Shown piece after piece: positions 61,880 to 64,000 of a stretch of DNA of 64,000 bases (position 1 is the first letter of the stretch; every line of letters starts with the position of its first letter). Origin of the DNA: Arcobacter vandammei (lineage in GTDB: Bacteria > Campylobacterota > Campylobacteria > Campylobacterales > Arcobacteraceae); NCBI RefSeq assembly GCF_016106035.1, contig NZ_JADKPZ010000011.1, positions 28,056 through 92,055 on the forward strand, written 5' to 3'. The notes under the pieces are model-generated. The model had not been told where the DNA came from and ran no database searches. It saw only the letters and a list, made by a program, of their open reading frames with translations. The position numbers and the translations under genes were made by a program.

Positions 61880-63964
61880 TTAAATTAAAAATTCTGGTTC
61901 ATGTAGATAAAAACCCTGTGAATAATCAATTCCCAAGCTAGTAACCTTATCTAAAACCTCTTTATTGTGTACAAATTCAGCAACTGTTTTTATATTTAAA
62001 ACTTTTGCAAAATTGTTTATTGTTTTTGCGACTAACTCTATATTTTTGTCTTCATTTATTGTTTTTATTAAAGAACCATCTATTTTTAAGAAATCTACAT
62101 TTAAATTAATAATATATTCAAAGTTCGAATAACCTGTTCCAAAATCATCTATTGCAATCTTACAATCTACACTTTTTGCTTTTTTTATAAAATCTGCAAT
62201 CAGATTAAAATCATCAATTGCTTCACTCTCAACAATCTCAAAAGTTATTTTTGAAGCAGTATTTGTCTCTTTTATTGTTTTGAAAATAAAATCTATTGTA
62301 TTTGTATCTTTTATATCTTCAATTGTAAGATTTATACTAAACTCTATATTTTTGTTTTGGAAAAATTTACAGGCTTTTTTTACTAATATTTTTGTTAAAT
62401 CAAGATATAAATTTGCCTTTTTTGAGGCTTCAAGAAAGAAGTAAGGAGATAAAATTTCACCTTCACTTGTTTTTAGTCTCATTAATAGCTCATATTTTTC
62501 AGCTTTTGATTTATTATCTATAATTTTTTGACCATATACTAAAATATTATCTTTTGAAATTGCATCTTTTATTTTTGAAACAAGCTCTTTATTTTTTTGG
62601 ATTTGTTTATATTCATCTAAATGTTCTTTCAAAAATAGAACTTTCTTCTTTTTACTTTTTGCTAAACTAAGAGCAAATTCAGCAGATTGTATAGGGTTTT
62701 TTAAATCTTTACTATTTACAACAGCTATATGAAATGATAGGTTAAAGGTGTTGTTTTCTACTATAATCTCTTTTTGTTCAAGCTCTTTTACTATATATTT
62801 TAAAATATTAGATGTTGAATCAATAGTATTTTTTAAAATTAAAATGGCAAAAATATCATTTGCCAACTTGTAATAATTTAAGCCATAAATATCAAAGCTT
62901 TGTAAAACTTTAGCAAATTTTTTTAGAACTAAATCTCCAGTTTCATAACCATAAAAATCATTTATATCTTTAAATTTTGATATATCTACTAAAACAAGCT
63001 CTACATCATTTGAATCTTTTAAATCACTTATTAATTTTTGTCTATTTGGAAGCTTTGTTAAATTATCCATATATTGTTTTTGAATGATTTTCTCTTTTTC
63101 ATAAATTTCAGAAATATCGTGTCTTACAGCTATAAATTCTACTATTTCCCCTGATTTATCTGTAATAGGAACTATTGTAGTATCAACATAATATGGGCTT
63201 CCATCTTTTTTTCTATTTACAATTACTCCTCTAAAAACCTCTTTGTTTAAGATAGTTTCCCAAAGGTTTTTGAAAAAATCTTTACTCATACTAGAATGTC
63301 TTACAATATTGTGATTTTTTCCTATAAGTTCCTCTTTTGTATATCCTGAAATTTCACAAAATTTATCATTTACAAAAGTTATTTTTCCATTTTTGCTAGA
63401 TTTTGAGATAATAGAACTCTCATCAATTGCATTTTTATACTCATTTAATAAGAATAAAGTATCTTCTAGTTCATCTTTATTTATATTTTGCTCTTTAAAT
63501 ACACTATCAATTTTTTCTAAGTAAGCTCTTTTTTTATCTAATTGTAAATTTTTATTTTCAAGCTCTTTTTCTAACTCTCTTAATTTATTTTTATTTAGCC
63601 ATTTTGCTAGAAAAAACTCTTCGTTTTTAAATTGATATTTTGTTAATACAACCTCTACAAATAAATCTTTATCATTTACTGTTTTATATAACCAATCAAA
63701 TTTTACTTCACCATTTTTTTTACAAATATCTAAATATTTATGAAATTTTATATGAGATAGAGTTCCGTCTGGTTGATATACTGGAATTATTTCAAATGGA
63801 TTTAAAGTTTTAAAATCATCTATGGAGTTTAATTCCAAGTAGTTTGCTAGTTCTTTATTACAAGCTATAAATTTTTCGTCAGTAAAAATTACCATAGCAT
63901 CATTTGAATGTAGAAAGCTATAATAAAATAGTTCAAAGTTATTTAAATCAAAATCATCATTCAA
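61880..63964 (-). CDS. PAS-PAS-GGDEF(degenerate)-EAL protein
   Basis: A 694-residue protein: an N-terminal PAS-like region (about 10-130), a coiled coil, a second PAS domain ([30 protein letters not shown], about 190-290) closely resembling the CetB-like PAS, a GGDEF domain with signature KLANDIF instead of GGDEF and therefore probably inactive, and an EAL domain reading [26 protein letters not shown] and KIDGSLI. The catalytic Glu and Asp residues are kept, so it may hydrolyse cyclic di-GMP. It is upstream of the CetA-like gene and shares its PAS type, suggesting a common redox input. The start has GGTTCTAC upstream, weak. Confidence 0.85.
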   Translation of the reverse strand: MNDDFDLNNFELFYYSFLHSNDAMVIFTDEKFIACNKELANYLELNSIDDFKTLNPFEIIPVYQPDGTLSHIKFHKYLDICKKNGEVKFDWLYKTVNDKDLFVEVVLTKYQFKNEEFFLAKWLNKNKLRELEKELENKNLQLDKKRAYLEKIDSVFKEQNINKDELEDTLFLLNEYKNAIDESSIISKSSKNGKITFVNDKFCEISGYTKEELIGKNHNIVRHSSMSKDFFKNLWETILNKEVFRGVIVNRKKDGSPYYVDTTIVPITDKSGEIVEFIAVRHDISEIYEKEKIIQKQYMDNLTKLPNRQKLISDLKDSNDVELVLVDISKFKDINDFYGYETGDLVLKKFAKVLQSFDIYGLNYYKLANDIFAILILKNTIDSTSNILKYIVKELEQKEIIVENNTFNLSFHIAVVNSKDLKNPIQSAEFALSLAKSKKKKVLFLKEHLDEYKQIQKNKELVSKIKDAISKDNILVYGQKIIDNKSKAEKYELLMRLKTSEGEILSPYFFLEASKKANLYLDLTKILVKKACKFFQNKNIEFSINLTIEDIKDTNTIDFIFKTIKETNTASKITFEIVESEAIDDFNLIADFIKKAKSVDCKIAIDDFGTGYSNFEYIINLNVDFLKIDGSLIKTINEDKNIELVAKTINNFAKVLNIKTVAEFVHNKEVLDKVTSLGIDYSQGFYLHEPEFLI

Positions 63965-64000
63965 AGTAGAACCTTTATTTATAAAAATAAAATAATATTG

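Overview
The window is AT-rich (roughly a quarter to 30 percent G+C by eye) and reads as chromosome of a Campylobacterota species, most likely of the Arcobacter/Aliarcobacter group. The evidence is gene content and order: OorDABC, a short Mqo-type malate:quinone oxidoreductase, CcoI-CcoS, rpsB-tsf-ABC ATPase-acidic protein-gmk, NifU-like protein-hypothetical-murE, a CetA/CetB-like energy-taxis pair and many Cache/GGDEF/EAL sensors. Almost every base is coding and operons are tight, with many overlapping starts and stops.

Region by region: 1-14182 (all minus strand) is an acetate/organic-acid block: acetate kinase (cut by the window edge), two acetate symporter plus DUF485 pairs, a third symporter plus DUF4212 pair, two copies of a DnaQ-like exonuclease plus cNMP/CBS/DUF294 nucleotidyltransferase pair, and a Cache histidine kinase with an OmpR-type regulator. 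14256-14994 is a tandemly duplicated Lys-Glu-Val-Asp tRNA array with a consensus promoter in the end of cinA. 15050-22208 holds cinA, mqo, ileS, a 36-residue membrane peptide, a NifU-like protein and murE. 22224-25343 is a small regulon around a Crp/Fnr regulator: a periplasmic DsrE protein, a truncated cupin protein and a frameshifted bioB, linked by a shared palindromic operator at activator distance from the -10 boxes. 25371-30431 holds a DMT transporter and the rpsB-tsf-gmk run, preceded by a strongly folded rpsB leader. 30497-43435 holds an EAL protein, cbb3 oxidase assembly genes, cytochrome c, hemH, oorDABC, a methyltransferase, a TPR lipoprotein, trpC and a tautomerase.

44850-49435 is the most unusual region: an eight-gene minus-strand cluster around a P1B-6-like (SCA motif) metal ATPase with an HMA2-type protein, a ferritin-like protein and several small glycine-zipper/YtxH-like membrane proteins. 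It matches the pattern of ferrosome (fez) iron-organelle clusters. It is divergent from a TonB-dependent receptor across a spacer with several Fur-box-like palindromes. The receptor is interrupted by an eight-G tract and would be restored by nine Gs, a probable phase-variable iron-uptake gene. The gene composition is a candidate ferrosome variant, but function is inferred from sequence only.

52090-64000 holds a higBA toxin-antitoxin pair, a frameshifted ORF6N gene with a nearby relic copy, a Y-family polymerase, htpG with a CIRCE-like element upstream, a TPP riboswitch with terminator leading a SpeE-like gene and thiC, the CetA/CetB-like pair and a PAS-GGDEF-EAL protein. No rRNA, CRISPR array or transposase was seen. 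After annotation no stretch over 300 bases is left without a gene.
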